From the NCBI GenBank assembly GCA_919902995.1, contig CAKKSD010000013.1:1-52508 (forward strand): 52,508 bases of DNA, written 5' to 3'. This document shows, piece after piece, positions 51,332-52,508 of the stretch (the stretch's first letter is position 1; every line of letters starts with the position of its first letter). The notes under the pieces were generated by a model. That model had not been told where the DNA came from. It did no database searches and saw only the letters and a program-made list of their open reading frames with translations. Both the position numbers and the translations under genes were made by a program. This stretch comes from Thermodesulfovibrionia bacterium (GTDB lineage: Bacteria; Nitrospirota; Thermodesulfovibrionia; JACRGW01).

Positions 51332-51859
51332 ATGGAAGAAAAACTTAGAAATTTCTACGAACTCTTTACAAGGAGAAAGTCAGTAAGGGATTTTAGCGAT
51401 AGGGATATCGATAATGATAGTCTCGACAGAATCCTCGAGATTGGCCGCAGGGCACCAAGTGCAGCAAACTGTCAGCCCTGGCATTTTATAGTCCTGCGGA
51501 AAAAAGACAGAAAAGACTTTGATGAACTACTCAAAAAGAATTTCTCAACCGCACCTGTCATTATTATCGGATGTGCTGAGAAAGAGAAGGCATGGGTAAG
51601 GAAGGCTGATAGTATAAATTATGCATGGGTGGATGTTACCATAGCACTTACCGAAATGGTCGATTCAGCTACAGCTGAAGGGCTGGGGACATGCTGGATC
51701 GCTGCCTTTGATCCCGAGAAGGTTAAGACTGTTCTCAGGATTCCTCCGAGGATAGATGTGGTAGCAGCCATTGCAATGGGATATCCCAAAGAGCCACTTA
51801 TAAGGGAAGAGAAAAGAAGGAAAGATATAAAGGAAATAATTCATTATAACGGCTGGTAA
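51332..51859 (+). CDS. nitroreductase-family FMN oxidoreductase
   Basis: 175 residues. FMN-binding pattern FTRRKSVRDFSDRDI, IGRRAPSAANCQPWHFIVL, and GLGTCWIAAFDPEKV with AAIAMGYPKE are standard for the NfsA/FRP-like fold. It reduces a quinone, flavin or nitro compound; substrate unknown. I start at the second of two adjacent ATGs since GGAG lies 4 bases upstream; this ribosome site is part of a palindromic repeat (GGAATCTCTGGAGAATG). Confidence 0.87.
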   Translation: MEEKLRNFYELFTRRKSVRDFSDRDIDNDSLDRILEIGRRAPSAANCQPWHFIVLRKKDRKDFDELLKKNFSTAPVIIIGCAEKEKAWVRKADSINYAWVDVTIALTEMVDSATAEGLGTCWIAAFDPEKVKTVLRIPPRIDVVAAIAMGYPKEPLIREEKRRKDIKEIIHYNGW

Positions 51860-51901
51860 AAATATCAGTACTTATCTTAGATTTATAAATAATAAAATAA
51901 A

Positions 51902-51937
51902 AAGGCAGGTAAGAATTTTAAAATACTTACCTGCCTT
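51902..51937. terminator. strong bidirectional terminator hairpin
   Basis: AAGGCAGGTAAG (51902-51913) and CTTACCTGCCTT (51926-51937): a 12-bp perfect stem, with a further ATTTT/AAAAT pairing in the loop and A/T runs on both sides. Between the convergent nitroreductase and SWIB genes. Confidence 0.88.
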
Positions 51938-51978
51938 AAATTTCATAATAAGCAAAAACTATTTAACTATACCTTAAA

Positions 51979-52344
51979 TTAGCTCAAATGTCTGCTGACC
52001 AGTTTGGTCATCTCAAACATTGATACTGTCCTGCTGCCTCCAAATATCGGCATCAGGTTTTCGTCTGCATTAATATTCCTCTTATTCACTGCATCCTGCA
52101 GCCTATTCTTCTTGATGTACTGCCATAACTTCTTGGTTACCTCTGTCCTCGGGAGTGGCTTGCTTCCGACTATTTTTGAGAGAGCATCGCTGATCCTCAT
52201 TGGTTTCATGAATGCCGGATTCGGTTTTCTCTTAGCCTTCGCTTTCTTGACCTTTTTCTTCACCACCTTCTTATTCGCAACCTTTTTCTTCGCTACCTTC
52301 TTTACATTCTTTTTCTTTACTGCCTTTTTCTTCTTCTCTGCCAT
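51979..52344 (-). CDS. SWIB/MDM2-domain protein with lysine-rich histone-H1-like tail
   Basis: About 121 residues from the ATG preceded by AAAGGAGGTGAAA; an ATG nine codons earlier has no ribosome site. Residues 1-44 are a near-uninterrupted KK-A/V tract (EKKKKAVKKKNVKKVAKKK), like the basic tails of bacterial histone-H1-like proteins. Residues about 45-121 are a SWIB domain (MRISDALSKIVGSKPLPRTE, then VTKKLWQYIKKNRLQD, LMPIFGG and MFEMTKLVSRHL). In Chlamydia SWIB domains occur alone or fused to topoisomerase. A nucleoid or DNA-topology role is inferred. Confidence 0.88.
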   Translation of the reverse strand: MAEKKKKAVKKKNVKKVAKKKVANKKVVKKKVKKAKAKRKPNPAFMKPMRISDALSKIVGSKPLPRTEVTKKLWQYIKKNRLQDAVNKRNINADENLMPIFGGSRTVSMFEMTKLVSRHLS

Positions 52345-52366
52345 TTTCACCTCCTTTTTGTTTTTT

Positions 52367-52383
52367 GGCATCTCTTTGATGCC
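52367..52383 (-). promoter_or_regulatory. 5' leader hairpin of the SWIB gene
   Basis: GGCATC-TCTTT-GATGCC, a 6-bp stem between the promoter and the ribosome site; it may affect message stability. Confidence 0.35.
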
Positions 52384-52408
52384 TTATGGTTATATTTAAT
52401 TTGTTAAA

Positions 52409-52437
52409 ATCGTATCAGAGATTTATCATCTTGTCAA
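52409..52437 (-). promoter_or_regulatory. promoter of the SWIB gene
   Basis: TTGACA (52437-52432) and TACGAT (52414-52409), 17-base spacer, on the minus strand. Confidence 0.65.
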
Positions 52438-52466
52438 TAGGTTTTTCTTAAATTGTAACGAGCAAG

Positions 52467-52500
52467 TAAACTGTCCGTATCTGTAGCACATAAACTGTCC
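52467..52500. repeat. directly repeated TAAACTGTCC at the window edge
   Basis: TAAACTGTCC at 52467-52476 and 52491-52500, 24 bases apart. Repeated short motifs near an end are common at insertion-sequence termini; the element, if any, lies beyond the window. Confidence 0.3.
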
Positions 52501-52508
52501 TGTTAAGA

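Overview
The window is bacterial chromosome of about 42% G+C by eye. It carries about 50 real genes, mostly in long minus-strand operons, and no rRNA, tRNA or CRISPR array that I could find. MurE carries the DNPR motif of meso-diaminopimelate ligases, and the set of cell-wall, GatCAB, GlmS/GlmU, Opp-type transporter and SWIB genes fits a Gram-negative environmental bacterium. Nitrospirota or a deltaproteobacterium-like lineage is my best guess, but it is an inference from gene content and repeat style only.

Layout. 1-1600: a decayed-looking defence patch on the minus strand, with a HARE-HTH/endonuclease-like gene cut by the window edge, a 28-codon possible methyltransferase remnant, and a VapBC-type toxin-antitoxin pair with a clear promoter/operator. 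1612-8071: minus-strand housekeeping operon(s) DUF502 > glmU > glmS > gatC > panD > gatA. 8172-15002: YbaK-like deacylase, HD phosphohydrolase, ferritin-like protein, CPBP protease, a UvrA-family protein and a BON-domain protein. 15318-24121: an oligopeptide ABC transporter (dppC, dppB and, 4.2 kb away, the binding protein) with a DRG-type GTPase. Between dppB and the binding-protein gene lies a small chromosomal integron, followed by DUF59 and NnrS-like genes. 24517-26926: a tiny ORF, a zinc-ribbon/Yip1 protein, DUF2752 and a MidA-like methyltransferase. 26961-49981: a very complete division and cell-wall cluster, read on the minus strand from its mraZ promoter at about 50040: mraZ, rsmH, ftsL, ftsI, murE, murF, mraY, a D-Ala-D-Ala carboxypeptidase, murD, ftsW, murG, murC, murB, ddl, ftsQ, ftsA, ftsZ, then a radical-SAM gene, yggS, proC, yggT and divIVA. 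50272-52344: a PP-loop/NFACT-R tRNA-thiolation-like protein, a nitroreductase, and a SWIB-domain protein with a histone-H1-like lysine tail.

The most notable element is the integron (18358-20891). Its integrase gene has lost the stretch between the first catalytic arginine and the end of the protein by an internal, frameshifting deletion; the C-terminal tail is still readable in another frame. Next come an attI-like segment and two gene cassettes. Cassette 1 starts with TTGTGTGT and ends with an attC whose R'' is the exact complement of GTTGTGTGT. It codes for an unrecognised protein with two membrane segments and a cytoplasmic winged-helix-like tail. Cassette 2 carries a small cysteine-rich protein and a RelB/ParE-type toxin-antitoxin pair, whose toxin stop codon lies in the attC R'' box.

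The second notable pattern is repetitive DNA. Degenerate tandem heptanucleotide arrays (4 to 9 units) lie not only between genes but inside, and in frame with, gatA, glmU, proC, yggS (twice), ddl, murB, murD (twice), dacF (twice) and murF. Palindromic elements (GTCATTCC...GGAATGAC and CCCTGCGG...CCGCAGGG families) fill most intergenic gaps, and some supply start codons or Shine-Dalgarno sequences to the next gene.
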